NCBI GenBank assembly: GCA_017436225.1
Contig: JAFSDM010000009.1
Coordinates: forward strand, 1 to 50,671
Direction: 5' to 3'
Length of the DNA stretch: 50,671 nt
DNA from: Clostridia bacterium
GTDB lineage: Bacteria > Bacillota > Clostridia > Oscillospirales > Acutalibacteraceae
Shown here: positions 17,556 to 26,548 of the stretch, piece after piece
How positions within the stretch are numbered: the stretch's first letter is position 1
Layout: each line of letters starts with the position of its first letter
Translations under genes and position numbers: made by a program
The notes under the pieces: generated by a model
What the model was told of the DNA's origin: nothing
What the model saw: only the letters and a program-made list of their open reading frames with translations
Databases searched by the model: none

Positions 17556-18887
17556 CTAGCTGTTGCTACCTGCCAATTCCAAATTCAAAAGTATTCCGCC
17601 ACTTGCCTTAGTGTTAGAGCAGTCAACGTCTTGACCTTCTGTCCAAACAAACATTCTAATGCGCTGTGGCACGTTTTTTTCAAGTTCAATAATAATAACG
17701 TCATCGGTTGCACCGGCGGAAGAAATACCGCTAAAAAGTTCGGGGTCAACAATGCCGTTTTTATCAGCGGCACGAATTAAATCATTAGTTCTTTTAATGA
17801 AGGCACCTTTTTCTAAAAGAGTACCACACTGATAACCCAAATAATTGCGATAAAATTCGTTTGCCATTTCTTTGGTATCATCAGAGTGAGTTCCCTTTAA
17901 ATATGCCTGAAACATCTGGTCTAATAAATATTGGTCATCGGTTTTAGTCCAATTTGTTGCTCTTTGAACGGTTGTATTGCTCGATACGTCAACCGGTCCG
18001 ATAACGCCATTCACATTACCTATAGGGCGGGTTATAATATAGCTACCATCGGGGCAGAGCTTGTATTCAAGACCATCGCTGGAAGGTGTATAAACACCGT
18101 TTTCATTATGGCGGTCGGCATTTGGCTCATAAATGGTAAAGTTTGAAGGATAACTGTTTGGATAGTTTCCTTTTTCGCTGTAAATTCCCTTTAAATAGCG
18201 ATACTTATCATCATATTCGCCGCTTTTGGTATACTCGTTCATGGAAAAATCTGTAACCTTTTGGTCGTTTGCCAAAAATCCAACTCTGGCATAAGTGGCG
18301 GCTCCTTGAGCAGAAAAGTCTAAAGTGTGACCGCCTGATTTATTTTCTATAGGGGTGGGAAGGCCTACTAAATAGCTGCCGCCGTTACCCGCACCTGCAG
18401 AAACTCTTAAACTGCATCGCGATGGAGAAACCACCCAAAAATCTATATAAGCATAGCCTCCCTGCACCACGCGGTTATCGGGCAACTGGGCTAAATTACC
18501 ATAAAGAAGTGAATTATCTAAAAGATATTTATCTTCTTCGTTTGCACTGCCGCTTTCGGAGTAATTTGGAAAATACCAATTAACACCATCGGCGGTTGAA
18601 ACGGGGGCAAGTTCTACTAATTCACGCAGATATTCATAACCTGCCGCCTTAGAAAAATTTAAGGTATCGGAAAAGGCGCCCGGGTAATGCACTTTTTCGC
18701 CTTCTACCGTTTTTGTTACATCGGGAGCAATTAAAATGGTGTTTTTGCCGCCGATGTTAATTTGCAAACCCGAAACGGAAGGCGCAGCAGAAAGACTTAA
18801 CCACGCGTAAGAAGATGCTACAACAACCACCAAAGCAATAACCACCAAAACAGCAACCGTGATTAGCTTAATAAAATTTTTGTTCAT
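17556..18887 (-). CDS. SipW-type surface protein with C-terminal WxEGxDxDCxN motif (443 aa)
   Basis: A 443-residue exported protein. Residues 7-24 are hydrophobic, followed by ASSYAWLSLSAAP, a clear SipW-type junction. The mature region includes a Gly/Ser-rich beta part. Its last 40 residues contain FVWTEGQDVDCSNTKASGG, the same motif found near the C-terminus of the proteins at 23212-24219 and 26619-27626. All three also have an INxxPN/YEPNADxH-like segment in some form (here TIYEPNADRHNENG). The start codon overlaps the previous stop by one base (TAATG), implying translational coupling to the coiled-coil protein gene. It is a likely structural subunit of the same assembly. Confidence 0.82.
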   Translation of the reverse strand: MNKNFIKLITVAVLVVIALVVVVASSYAWLSLSAAPSVSGLQINIGGKNTILIAPDVTKTVEGEKVHYPGAFSDTLNFSKAAGYEYLRELVELAPVSTADGVNWYFPNYSESGSANEEDKYLLDNSLLYGNLAQLPDNRVVQGGYAYIDFWVVSPSRCSLRVSAGAGNGGSYLVGLPTPIENKSGGHTLDFSAQGAATYARVGFLANDQKVTDFSMNEYTKSGEYDDKYRYLKGIYSEKGNYPNSYPSNFTIYEPNADRHNENGVYTPSSDGLEYKLCPDGSYIITRPIGNVNGVIGPVDVSSNTTVQRATNWTKTDDQYLLDQMFQAYLKGTHSDDTKEMANEFYRNYLGYQCGTLLEKGAFIKRTNDLIRAADKNGIVDPELFSGISSAGATDDVIIIELEKNVPQRIRMFVWTEGQDVDCSNTKASGGILLNLELAGSNS

Positions 18888-20662
18888 TATGCATTCCTCT
18901 TAAACGGGCCATTGTTCTTACGGCGCAAACGTCTGCTTTCTTCAAACTGCTCACGCTCAGCATTTAATTTGCTAATATAGTCGCGTCTTAACTGCTGCTG
19001 CTGTGGCAGGTCTGCTTTGAAATTATTTACAACAACAAAAATCGACTCTAAATCCTTTTTGTCTTGCTCAAGTTGTTCGGCAAGCTTCTTTTGCTCTTGC
19101 TCTAAGGCAAGACGCATTTCTTCCTGCCTTGCAAGTTCTAAACGCTCTTTTTCTTCCAACTCGCGACGGCGTTTAAGCTCGGCTCGCTCTAAGCGGCGTT
19201 TTTCTGCCGCTTTAATATCTTCTACCGCATCGCCAAAATCAGAAAGCTCTGCCTTTTTAACCTTTTGAGCAGCATTTTCACGCGCTTCAAGCTGGTCGGG
19301 CAAGGCTTTTATAAATTTTTCTATTTCCTTGCGGTATCTTGCCGCTTGGCGACGGTCTTCATTTTGTTGCTCTAGCTTTTGTATTCTTAGGCGCTCTTCC
19401 TCCGCCTCTTTTTCACGGCGAAGGCGCTCTTTTTCGTCCTCTTTTTCACGGCGAATGCGCTCTTTTTCAGCCTCTTTTTCAAGGCGGATGCGTTCTTCTT
19501 CCTCTTTTTTCTTGCGTTGCTGTTCTTCAACAAGTCGGCGGCGTTCCTCCGCCTCTTCACGCATTAACTGCTCTTTTGTAAGGGTTTCAATAAGAACCTT
19601 GCGCACCTCAACGTCGGGAAGGTCGTAATCTTCGGTTAATTCTTCTACAATTTCACGAATAAACTTGGGTTTAAGCGTACGCTTACGCTGTTTTAACGGA
19701 GCAGGAATACGACGGTCTTTTTCGTTTTCCAAATAACCTTTAAGCACAATGTACTGATACATTATGTTATGGAAAAGGTCCTTTTGGAACTGCTCTGAAA
19801 TATTGGGATTTTGCTCGGTAATTTTAACGGCATAACCTACGTCGTCATACTGTTTTAAAAATTCCCAAAGTTTACTTATAGCCTTGTAGTGCGGATTTTT
19901 CTTTAAAACGTTGGTTTTTACAACGGCGCCCTTAACCCTGGGAAGACGTGCCATCTGCTGAGCAAAAGGAGTATTCATAAACATAGTAAGAACTCTGTAA
20001 AGTCTTGCTACACTTGAAAGCATATCACCATTTTTTTCTTCAGTTTCTAAAATGCTTTCCTTCTCTTTAATATGCATAAACATATCAAAATGGATAGTTT
20101 CACTAGCACATTCAAGGTCGGACTGCATTTTAAGCTTTGCACCAAATTCATCGCCCATAACGTCAAAAAGGGCATCGTAACGAATGCGCACAAAGTGATG
20201 CGCCGCTTCTAAAACGGTGTAAACAAATCTGTTTTCATAAAGCTCGTTAGAATCATCGCGGAGCTTTTGCATTAACTTATTTGGTTTAACGTCATGTGTT
20301 TCATAATCATAAGAAGAAACAAGGTTTCCGTGCTGTGCAAGGTGGCGAACAACGTCCTGACCACCCCTTTTTGCGTGAGCAACGTTTACAATAAGCTCTT
20401 CTTCCTTAATTACGTTACGTGGATTGGATATAATGTTTTGAAAAGCGCCTAAGGCTTCATCAACAGCATCAACCCATTTAGGATCGATTATCTTTTCGCT
20501 GCGGCGGTTGGAGAACTGAAATTCATTTTCCGCCTTTTCAATCATATCCATAAAAAACTCGTAGAAATCAGAGCTGGCCAAGGTGCGAATAACTCCACGG
20601 GCATACTTTTGATAAATGGCATCAATAGATGCTGATTTTTTTGAAGTGTTTTTTTCAGCCAT
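18887..20662 (-). CDS. Cytosolic helical/coiled-coil partner of the AAA+ ATPase, possibly DUF2357-like
   Basis: A 591-residue soluble protein without signal or membrane segments. Residues 1-350 are a folded helical domain with NELYENRFVYTVLEA (139-153) and KTNVLKKNPHYKAISKLWEFL (249-269). These resemble the DUF2357/McrC-side partners of McrB-like ATPases, but I see no convincing PD-(D/E)XK nuclease residues. From about 365 to 470 it becomes a highly charged coiled coil with an exact 11-residue (33-bp) repeat encoded at 19405-19503, and a second coiled coil follows to about 560. It is 40 nt downstream of the ATPase gene and coupled to the 443-residue subunit. It is probably an adaptor linking the ATPase to the membrane machinery; the DUF2357 assignment is tentative. 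Confidence 0.65.
   Translation of the reverse strand: MAEKNTSKKSASIDAIYQKYARGVIRTLASSDFYEFFMDMIEKAENEFQFSNRRSEKIIDPKWVDAVDEALGAFQNIISNPRNVIKEEELIVNVAHAKRGGQDVVRHLAQHGNLVSSYDYETHDVKPNKLMQKLRDDSNELYENRFVYTVLEAAHHFVRIRYDALFDVMGDEFGAKLKMQSDLECASETIHFDMFMHIKEKESILETEEKNGDMLSSVARLYRVLTMFMNTPFAQQMARLPRVKGAVVKTNVLKKNPHYKAISKLWEFLKQYDDVGYAVKITEQNPNISEQFQKDLFHNIMYQYIVLKGYLENEKDRRIPAPLKQRKRTLKPKFIREIVEELTEDYDLPDVEVRKVLIETLTKEQLMREEAEERRRLVEEQQRKKKEEEERIRLEKEAEKERIRREKEDEKERLRREKEAEEERLRIQKLEQQNEDRRQAARYRKEIEKFIKALPDQLEARENAAQKVKKAELSDFGDAVEDIKAAEKRRLERAELKRRRELEEKERLELARQEEMRLALEQEQKKLAEQLEQDKKDLESIFVVVNNFKADLPQQQQLRRDYISKLNAEREQFEESRRLRRKNNGPFKRNA
19405..19503 (-). repeat. Three tandem 33-bp units encoding an 11-residue coiled-coil repeat
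   Basis: Units 19405-19437, 19438-19470 and 19471-19503 are near-identical at DNA level, each beginning CCTCTTTTTC on the plus strand. On the coding strand they give EKEAEKERIRR-type hendecads. The in-frame length suggests recent expansion of the coiled coil. Confidence 0.85.
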
Positions 20663-20702
20663 GACCTGCTCCTTTCCAGAGTATACTTAAACTCTTAATA
20701 TT

Positions 20703-22289
20703 TTAGTTTGCGTTCTTTTTAAGGCTTTCTATATATTCCTTGCTGATTTTCATTGCATTTTTACCGAAAACCTTATCAAGATAATTGCTAAAGCGGTTAA
20801 GTTCATCACGCATAAAGCCAAGACTTAAAGATTCAAACTTACGCAAAACTTTTTTAGCAACTATAAAGTCGGTTGCTTCTATCTCGGTACCACCACAAGC
20901 AATATAACAAGGAACAAAATCACGAATTTGCTTCATAACACGATTACCAAAAGCCAAACGGAAGTTTTTAATAAGATACTCGTTTACAAGTTCGAGCTTA
21001 TCTAAAGTTTCTTGTGAGATAGGATACTTCTTTTTAGCTTCGGCAAACATAGCGTTAATGTGGTCGGTGCTAATATAAATAGGATTGGTTTTTTCACATT
21101 CAAAGGCTTCAGCACGGCTATCCAAATCAATAGGAATAGCACGGTCATACACCTTATCGGCCACCGCAAAGGTGGAGTCATCGTTATTGATGGTACCAAC
21201 AAACCAAAGGTTATTGGCAATTGAAAGTTTACCGCCCTTAATTAAGCAGGGGTCATTATCCCACATAGCTGTAACAAGGTCTATGTTCCACTCACTTTCA
21301 AGCGGCATTTCCAAAATTGATAAAATTTCTGCAAAATAATATTCCACACGGGCAATATTCATTTCGTCCAGAATAACCATATGAGGATCACGATAATAGT
21401 TTGCCTCATAAACGGCTCTAAGAAAATCGGTTTCAGTATAGGTTTTAGTAAATTCATTAAAGTAACCGTAAAGCTCGGTACGCTCACGCCAAGAAGGCTG
21501 AACCGAAACAACGGTAGTATCCTTTTGAACAAACTTACCAAAAGCATAGGGCAAAGATGTTTTACCTGTACCTGAAATACCTTGTAAAATTACAATTCTT
21601 GAAGTTCCGAGCGCCGCAATAAAAAAGCGGATAAGGTCTATCTCGTAATAAAGACCGAGCTCTGAAGCGGCATAGTTACGGAACCGCTCACAAAATTCTG
21701 CTAAAGTAATTTGATAGTCATAAACGGGAGGGCGATATTCGGTTTTATAGTAATTATCAACCGAAGTAAGACGGAAAAAGCGGCTATCTGCAGGATCAAC
21801 ACAGGGCGACTGGAATGTGTTGCGATTTGTGGAAAGCGCAGTGCTATCACTCTGCTCTTCGGTCTTTTCTTCATAAAGAGAATCCATCATAACTTCTTCG
21901 GGCTTTATGCCGAGTTCGGCAACCTTAAGGGATAATAGCTTATCCTTTTCGTAGTTGGCGCGAATAAGGTCACGTTGAAGTTGACGCACCTGACGAACAA
22001 CCTCATCATGCTTTTTAACAGGCACTCTAAAACGGAAAACGTGGCGGAATAATTTAATAAGCATCACAATTATCCAAATGGTGAGCGCAAGTAAAATTAA
22101 ATGGGTTATAAGGAGTAAAATCCAGTCCATTGTGCCAAAATCAGGCGAATGTTCCTTTATGAGCTTAACTCTCATAGGAAAATTAAGTAAATAATTAAAG
22201 AAGTTAAGAACGGAAAGCAAGACTTCCCAAATTGCTTGGAAAATCCTGCCTATATCCTCATAAAAATAGCGAAAGAAATTATCTAACAC
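20703..22289 (-). CDS. Membrane-anchored McrB/MoxR-like AAA+ ATPase
   Basis: A 528-residue protein starting GTG behind GAGG. An amphipathic segment (about 15-37) and a transmembrane helix (about 55-80, MDWILLLITHLILLALTIWIIVML) anchor the N-terminus, followed by a coiled coil (about 93-125) and a linker. The AAA_5-type ATPase has Walker A GISGTGKTS (237-245), Walker B VILDEMN followed by IARVEYYFAEILSILE (305-327), sensor FVGTIN (363-368) and the arginine region KVYDRAIPIDLD (379-390). The DEMNxARVEYYF form is typical of McrB-like ATPases paired with DUF2357 proteins. A transmembrane anchor is not expected of a DNA restriction subunit. Its place amid fibre and signal peptidase genes suggests it powers assembly or export. 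Confidence 0.85.
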   Translation of the reverse strand: MLDNFFRYFYEDIGRIFQAIWEVLLSVLNFFNYLLNFPMRVKLIKEHSPDFGTMDWILLLITHLILLALTIWIIVMLIKLFRHVFRFRVPVKKHDEVVRQVRQLQRDLIRANYEKDKLLSLKVAELGIKPEEVMMDSLYEEKTEEQSDSTALSTNRNTFQSPCVDPADSRFFRLTSVDNYYKTEYRPPVYDYQITLAEFCERFRNYAASELGLYYEIDLIRFFIAALGTSRIVILQGISGTGKTSLPYAFGKFVQKDTTVVSVQPSWRERTELYGYFNEFTKTYTETDFLRAVYEANYYRDPHMVILDEMNIARVEYYFAEILSILEMPLESEWNIDLVTAMWDNDPCLIKGGKLSIANNLWFVGTINNDDSTFAVADKVYDRAIPIDLDSRAEAFECEKTNPIYISTDHINAMFAEAKKKYPISQETLDKLELVNEYLIKNFRLAFGNRVMKQIRDFVPCYIACGGTEIEATDFIVAKKVLRKFESLSLGFMRDELNRFSNYLDKVFGKNAMKISKEYIESLKKNAN

Positions 22290-22312
22290 AATTCATTACC
22301 TCAAAAGCCGTT

Positions 22313-23134
22313 TTATTCGCTTTTTTCTGAATCAGCCGAAGCACTTTCAGCTTCTTTTTTTGCCTGTTCCATCATTTCTGCGCGGATTTTTTCACGAAGC
22401 TCAGCTTCAAGTCGCTCGCGCTCGGCCTGTTTTGCAGCTTCATCGCGAGACTTCTGCTCTTCAATTAAATCTTCGGTGCGTCCACGCTCCTGCTCAAAAC
22501 GAATTCTGCTCTTAACGTTCTGATACTCAAATAGTACGCGGAAGAACTGAATTAACTGATAAAGCAAGAATATTAAAACAGGAATAACAACAACGATTAA
22601 GAAGCCTGTGCTTGTTTGTAAATAGTCAAAAACCTTACCTACACCGGGAATGCGGAATGAATATTTACCAACGATTTCTGCTTCGTGAACGGTTAAGGTA
22701 TCGACAGTGGTGTTGTTATCACCCTTTGTAGCGAAAATTAAATATCCGTTACCATCATAAATCTCTACAATACGGTGAGTATTGAGTACGCGTTCGCCAT
22801 CAATAACTGTCCAATAGGTTATGATGTCTTGGGGTTTAAGGGTTGCTGGGTCCTTAACAGCGGTGTCAACAACTAAGTCGCCGGGCATTAAGGTGTCATA
22901 CATTGAGTCGGTTTGTATAGAAAATAAGCGCAAGCCCAAAATACTTGGAACGCCACTACCCGAAGTAGAAACGTAGGAAACATAGGTTGCCATAATTGCC
23001 AAAAGAATAGCAATTACCAAAACAACGTTGATTACGGTGTTTAAAACCTTGCTTTTTTTGGTGGGCTTTTTCTCTACTTGCTCATTTGCCACGCCTTCTG
23101 CCTTAATGGATTGGGTCTCTTTTTTTATACTCAT
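22313..23134 (-). CDS. Second SipW-like (Ser-His) signal peptidase I with coiled-coil tail
   Basis: The start is set at the ATG at 23134 (273 residues), because AAAGGAGAGG lies just upstream; an in-frame TTG at 23158 would include that site. Transmembrane segment 1 is at about 31-51. The catalytic Ser77 is in IQTDSMYDTLMPGD, His120 in NTHRIVEIYD, and the third box KGDNNTTVD begins at 137. Transmembrane segment 2 follows (LIVVVIPVLIFLLYQLIQF). The roughly 70-residue cytosolic tail is strongly charged and coiled coil (ERERLEAELREKIRAEMME). It is diverged from the other peptidase in the locus, so the two may handle different substrates. It is 23 nt upstream of the AAA+ ATPase gene. Confidence 0.9.
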   Translation of the reverse strand: MSIKKETQSIKAEGVANEQVEKKPTKKSKVLNTVINVVLVIAILLAIMATYVSYVSTSGSGVPSILGLRLFSIQTDSMYDTLMPGDLVVDTAVKDPATLKPQDIITYWTVIDGERVLNTHRIVEIYDGNGYLIFATKGDNNTTVDTLTVHEAEIVGKYSFRIPGVGKVFDYLQTSTGFLIVVVIPVLIFLLYQLIQFFRVLFEYQNVKSRIRFEQERGRTEDLIEEQKSRDEAAKQAERERLEAELREKIRAEMMEQAKKEAESASADSEKSE

Positions 23135-23179
23135 AAAACCTCTCCTTTTATTATCCAAGCACTTTTTTAGTGCTAAATA

Positions 23180-23200
23180 AAAACAACTCTTTGTTGTTTT
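23180..23200 (-). terminator. Hairpin plus U tract between the 335-residue subunit and the second peptidase
   Basis: AAAACAAC (23180-23187) pairs with GTTGTTTT (23193-23200) over a 5-nt loop. On the minus strand the stem ends in GTTGTTTT followed by TATTT. It follows the stop of the 335-residue gene by 11 nt. A second small hairpin, AGCACT/AGTGCT (23158-23174), comes next. It probably attenuates transcription, giving more subunit than peptidase. Confidence 0.65.
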
Positions 23201-23211
23201 AATTCCAAATT

Positions 23212-24219
23212 TTACTGAATAGGCACTAAGCCTGAACCACTGTCGGCACTTGCCTCAAACTGAATGTTTGCGGTAAGCTGTGCTCCGCTACCAAGCGCAT
23301 TTACACAGTCTATATCCTTGCCTTCCAGCCATATATAAACATCTATTTTAACCTTTTCATCTGATGAAAGTTCAAATAGTTCTTTTTCTTCTTCAAATTT
23401 GCCTGTACTCCAAGATAAAACACCACGTTGAACGGGTTTTTGCTCTTTCCAGTTAAAAGCCGATTGGCGAATTAACTGCGAAGGCGGTACAAGCTCTTCT
23501 CCCCCATCTAACGAAGGAGTATTTAAAACACCGCTACTGCCGTTTATATGAGCATCGGCATTTGGTTCGTATATAAAAAAGTTGCTATCATCTTTTTCGT
23601 TGCCGTAACTATCTAATTTTGTGATTTTAAAGCCAATACGGGTGGCGTACTGTGCGCCAAGACCACCATCGGTATGAATTTTTTCATCATTCTGCCACAG
23701 TGGTGTACCTATTAAATAGGTGCCTGTTAAATTTTCCCCATCAGCCGTATTTAAGCCTTCTTTCAGACTTACCGAAACGTTCTGCTCGGTGCGCCCGTAA
23801 ACCGTGAACTTAACGTAATGACCATCACGGCTATTTGTATCCTTTTCATCGGATAACTCTACGCCAATATCTATAATGCGTCCATCTGTACCCATTAAGG
23901 CGGTATAAAACCGTTCCTGCTCGTTTGACCAGGTTACAGGGGTTAAAATTGCATCAACATCAACAACATCTGTATAGTTTAACTGCTGTTGCCAGTCCTC
24001 TTCCTTCGCATCTGCCGACCAGGCAAGTTGCAAACCATAACTGCTGTTAATAGTCATCTCCATATCGCTAACTTTAGGGGTTTTACTTGTTCCAAACCAG
24101 GTGTACGTTGCTACAACACATAGGGGAATCAGTACAAGCACCAACAAAAGCAAAGCGATAATTAAAAAGCGTTTTTTTCTTTGCTGCTCGCTATGCCAAA
24201 TTTGCTGCTTTGGGCTCAA
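23212..24219 (-). CDS. SipW-type surface protein with C-terminal WxEGxDxDCxN motif (335 aa)
   Basis: A 335-residue exported protein. The start is TTG (24217-24219), justified by an excellent AGGAGGAA site 5-6 nt upstream. Residues 18-37 form the hydrophobic segment, followed by VVATYTWFGTSKTPKVSDMEMTINSSYGLQLAW. That combines a SipW-type junction with a segment equivalent to APEVKG...NGNLEIAL in the larger paralogues. The body contains FFIYEPNADAHINGSSGV, matching TIYEPNADRH in the 443-residue protein. Near the end, VYIWLEGKDIDCVNALGSGA is the shared C-terminal motif. It is probably a fibre subunit processed by the peptidase encoded directly downstream. Confidence 0.82.
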   Translation of the reverse strand: MSPKQQIWHSEQQRKKRFLIIALLLLVLVLIPLCVVATYTWFGTSKTPKVSDMEMTINSSYGLQLAWSADAKEEDWQQQLNYTDVVDVDAILTPVTWSNEQERFYTALMGTDGRIIDIGVELSDEKDTNSRDGHYVKFTVYGRTEQNVSVSLKEGLNTADGENLTGTYLIGTPLWQNDEKIHTDGGLGAQYATRIGFKITKLDSYGNEKDDSNFFIYEPNADAHINGSSGVLNTPSLDGGEELVPPSQLIRQSAFNWKEQKPVQRGVLSWSTGKFEEEKELFELSSDEKVKIDVYIWLEGKDIDCVNALGSGAQLTANIQFEASADSGSGLVPIQ

Positions 24220-24354
24220 AACCGTTCCTCCTTCCTAAAAACAGCGATACAAAGATGCACTGAAACTCTAAACATCTCAAAAATTTAAAACCTAATTCAA
24301 AAAACCTATATTTAAAAGGTGATTTTTTTAAAAAAATATACGCAACAAACCAAG

Positions 24355-24385
24355 CCCATTAAAATTCTTTGCATTTTTTAATGGG
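24355..24385. terminator. Hairpin in the 275-bp gap between two surface genes
   Basis: CCCATTAAAA (24355-24364) pairs with TTTTAATGGG (24376-24385). A TTTTT run follows on the plus strand, but there is no plus-strand gene. On the minus strand, the direction of the locus, it is a hairpin without a clear U tract. Together with the hairpin at 24445-24476 it fills much of the gap. I see no other gene in 24220-24494. Confidence 0.5.
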
Positions 24386-24444
24386 TTTTTAGCGGTTTTA
24401 GGGTGAAATTTGCTCTAACCAAATTTCTTCCATAAAGCCGTATG

Positions 24445-24476
24445 CTCCCGCCCACGATTTTGGTCGTAGGCGGGAG
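24445..24476 (-). terminator. GC-rich hairpin just downstream of the 672-residue surface gene
   Basis: CTCCCGCC plus ACGA (24445-24457) pairs with TCGT plus GGCGGGAG (24464-24476), with one C/A mismatch and a 6-nt loop, 19 nt past the stop codon. No U tract follows on the minus strand. It could be a partial terminator or an mRNA-stabilising 3' structure for an abundant transcript. Confidence 0.55.
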
Positions 24477-24494
24477 TAACTTTATAAAATTTAA

Positions 24495-26513
24495 TTAGTT
24501 TCCTTTAGAATAATTTTCTAAATTACTGTTGCTCATAGGAGTTAAGGTTGCACTGCTTGCAAACTGGAGATTAAGTTTGCCGTTTAAGTTAGCTGCAACA
24601 CCTGCATCACCATTATCAATAACGTCGCCGTCAAGATATACTAAAGCAGTTACCTTTTTAATCTCGTTAGCAGTAAGAGCGGTTAAAGCAACGCTTTCAT
24701 CCTTAGTGGTATCTGCGGTGTCATCATCAAGGAAATCACCAACAGCCAAAGCACTAGGTATATTATTATTAGCAGGATTAACAGTGAAGTCAGCTAATTT
24801 AAGATCTAATTTATACTGATCACCGGAAACGGTACCGTTTTCGGTATCTAATTTAGCTACACCGAAGATTTCACCGGAAGTTGTATCATAGAATACAACA
24901 CGGACACCTTCTGCTAAGCCATCAATCTTATCTTTTGTGTACTCACCGCTAATGGTGAATGCCATATTGCTGCCTGCGCCCATTAATTCAGCGTTATCGT
25001 TATCGCTATAAACGCGGTTTGCAGCGTTAGTTTGGAGCTCTAAGTAAGAATCGGTAGCATTGGTGCGGAAAAGTAAATCAACTGTGTAACCGTAGGTATC
25101 GGTTAAAGCTTTTTCTGCGCCTGGTTGAGCACCGGGTATAACGGAATCTTTAACAAGAACATGAACACCGCCTAAAAGACCGGTAGCGCCGTATTGGCCC
25201 TTAACTTCAACAGGTTTTTTTACGCCACTAAGGTTAACACCTTCAACAACTACGCCTTCAGGGAAGGAGATTGTGCCGGTGTAGTTACCAACGAAATCAG
25301 CGATATCTGCGAAAACACCACTACCTGTAGCAAAGGAGAATGTCAAGCCGTCACCGCTAAGAACTTCTTGCATAACTCTATCACGAGCGCCATCTGTATT
25401 GTTCTTTACGGACATAACATCTTCGCCACAAATTTCAATACCGGTAGTGTTTAAGATTGCGCTAACTGAAGCTGAAACTTCGCCCCAAGTGCTGTCGCCA
25501 CTTGCAGGAAGAGCTGCCTCTGCACTTTCAAGAGCAACAAGAATATCATCGTTATCATCAATTACGTCAGTAATCTCAGTAAATCCGGTTAAATCTACGC
25601 CTTGTTCATCTTCTAAATATGTAAGAGTTTCAGAAGCGGTCTTGTTGCCGATAGTATTAACAGCAAGTTCCCATGCATCATCAGTAATATCTTGAGCGGT
25701 AAGAACAACCATCATAGCAGATTTAAGAGAAGCATCGATAGCTGCAGAAGCATTTTTTAACTTTGCAATCAAGTTTTTAAGTACGGCGATATCGGCTTCG
25801 GCAACAACTGCATCGTCACCGCTTGACAAATTGTTGATAGCAAGACCTGCTAAATCACCGGAATAAAGGTTGATAGCACCTAAAGCTTCGTTTCTAGCAG
25901 TTAAACGATTGCTTTCAACAGCGTTTTTGTAGTTACGACCTGCGAATTCACGCTCAGACATATTAGAAGCGGAACCGATAGCGTTTACACCTGCATAAGT
26001 AGGAGTTTCAAGAGCCATAAAGCCGGTGTTCATTTCATATTTACCAAGTAAAGTGTTTGCAGAAAGGTTCATAACGCGACCGTCGGAACCATAAATAGCA
26101 TATGCTAAAGGTGAAAATCTATTTGCGATGTAACCTTTACCATCTGTAATGGTAGCATTCAAACGGGAAGGATAAAGAACAATATCGCCTAAACCGTAAG
26201 AAGCACCGGATAAATCGATTAAGTTACCCCAAGTAATGTTTGAAACTGTAGCATCTGCGGTAGTATCAATAGAAGAACCTTCATAGCTGGCAGGTTCGCT
26301 GTTACCGTATACAGTATCATATGTACCAAGAGCAATTTCCAAGTTACCGTTAGCGCCAACGTTAGTGGTAATACCCTTAACTTCAGGAGCTGTAGATAAG
26401 GTGAACCATGCGTAGGTTGATGAAATGGTCATAATGCAAGCAACCAAAAGCATTGCTGTAGCTGCTACTAACTTTTTACGAGCAGACTGCATTGTAGATT
26501 GTTTTGAGTTCAT
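24495..26513 (-). CDS. SipW-type surface protein, probable major subunit (672 aa)
   Basis: A 672-residue exported protein. Residues 14-31 are hydrophobic, then SSTYAWFTLSTAPEVKGITTNVGANGNLEIAL gives the clearest SipW-type junction in the window. The mature protein is Asp/Ala/Ser/Thr-rich with few aromatic residues, almost no Cys and repeated NxxxxL stretches, as expected of an abundant structural surface protein. It matches the N-terminal half of the 1534-residue protein in order and motif. It has its own -10-like TATAAT and a 5' hairpin upstream and two hairpins downstream, all consistent with high, separate expression. The name TasA-like refers to the signal and general character, not to a proven homology. 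Confidence 0.82.
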   Translation of the reverse strand: MNSKQSTMQSARKKLVAATAMLLVACIMTISSTYAWFTLSTAPEVKGITTNVGANGNLEIALGTYDTVYGNSEPASYEGSSIDTTADATVSNITWGNLIDLSGASYGLGDIVLYPSRLNATITDGKGYIANRFSPLAYAIYGSDGRVMNLSANTLLGKYEMNTGFMALETPTYAGVNAIGSASNMSEREFAGRNYKNAVESNRLTARNEALGAINLYSGDLAGLAINNLSSGDDAVVAEADIAVLKNLIAKLKNASAAIDASLKSAMMVVLTAQDITDDAWELAVNTIGNKTASETLTYLEDEQGVDLTGFTEITDVIDDNDDILVALESAEAALPASGDSTWGEVSASVSAILNTTGIEICGEDVMSVKNNTDGARDRVMQEVLSGDGLTFSFATGSGVFADIADFVGNYTGTISFPEGVVVEGVNLSGVKKPVEVKGQYGATGLLGGVHVLVKDSVIPGAQPGAEKALTDTYGYTVDLLFRTNATDSYLELQTNAANRVYSDNDNAELMGAGSNMAFTISGEYTKDKIDGLAEGVRVVFYDTTSGEIFGVAKLDTENGTVSGDQYKLDLKLADFTVNPANNNIPSALAVGDFLDDDTADTTKDESVALTALTANEIKKVTALVYLDGDVIDNGDAGVAANLNGKLNLQFASSATLTPMSNSNLENYSKGN

Positions 26514-26548
26514 CTTTTTTTACCTCACTTTTTCAAATTACGTGTTTT

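Noticed and set aside
19017-19628. Ser/Arg/Phe-rich plus-strand frames
   Set aside because: They are the antisense of the Glu/Lys/Arg coiled-coil repeats; composition is an artefact.
20703-22289. Reading the ATPase as part of a McrBC restriction system
   Set aside because: There is no DNA-binding domain, methyltransferase or clear nuclease nearby; the protein has a membrane helix and sits among export genes.
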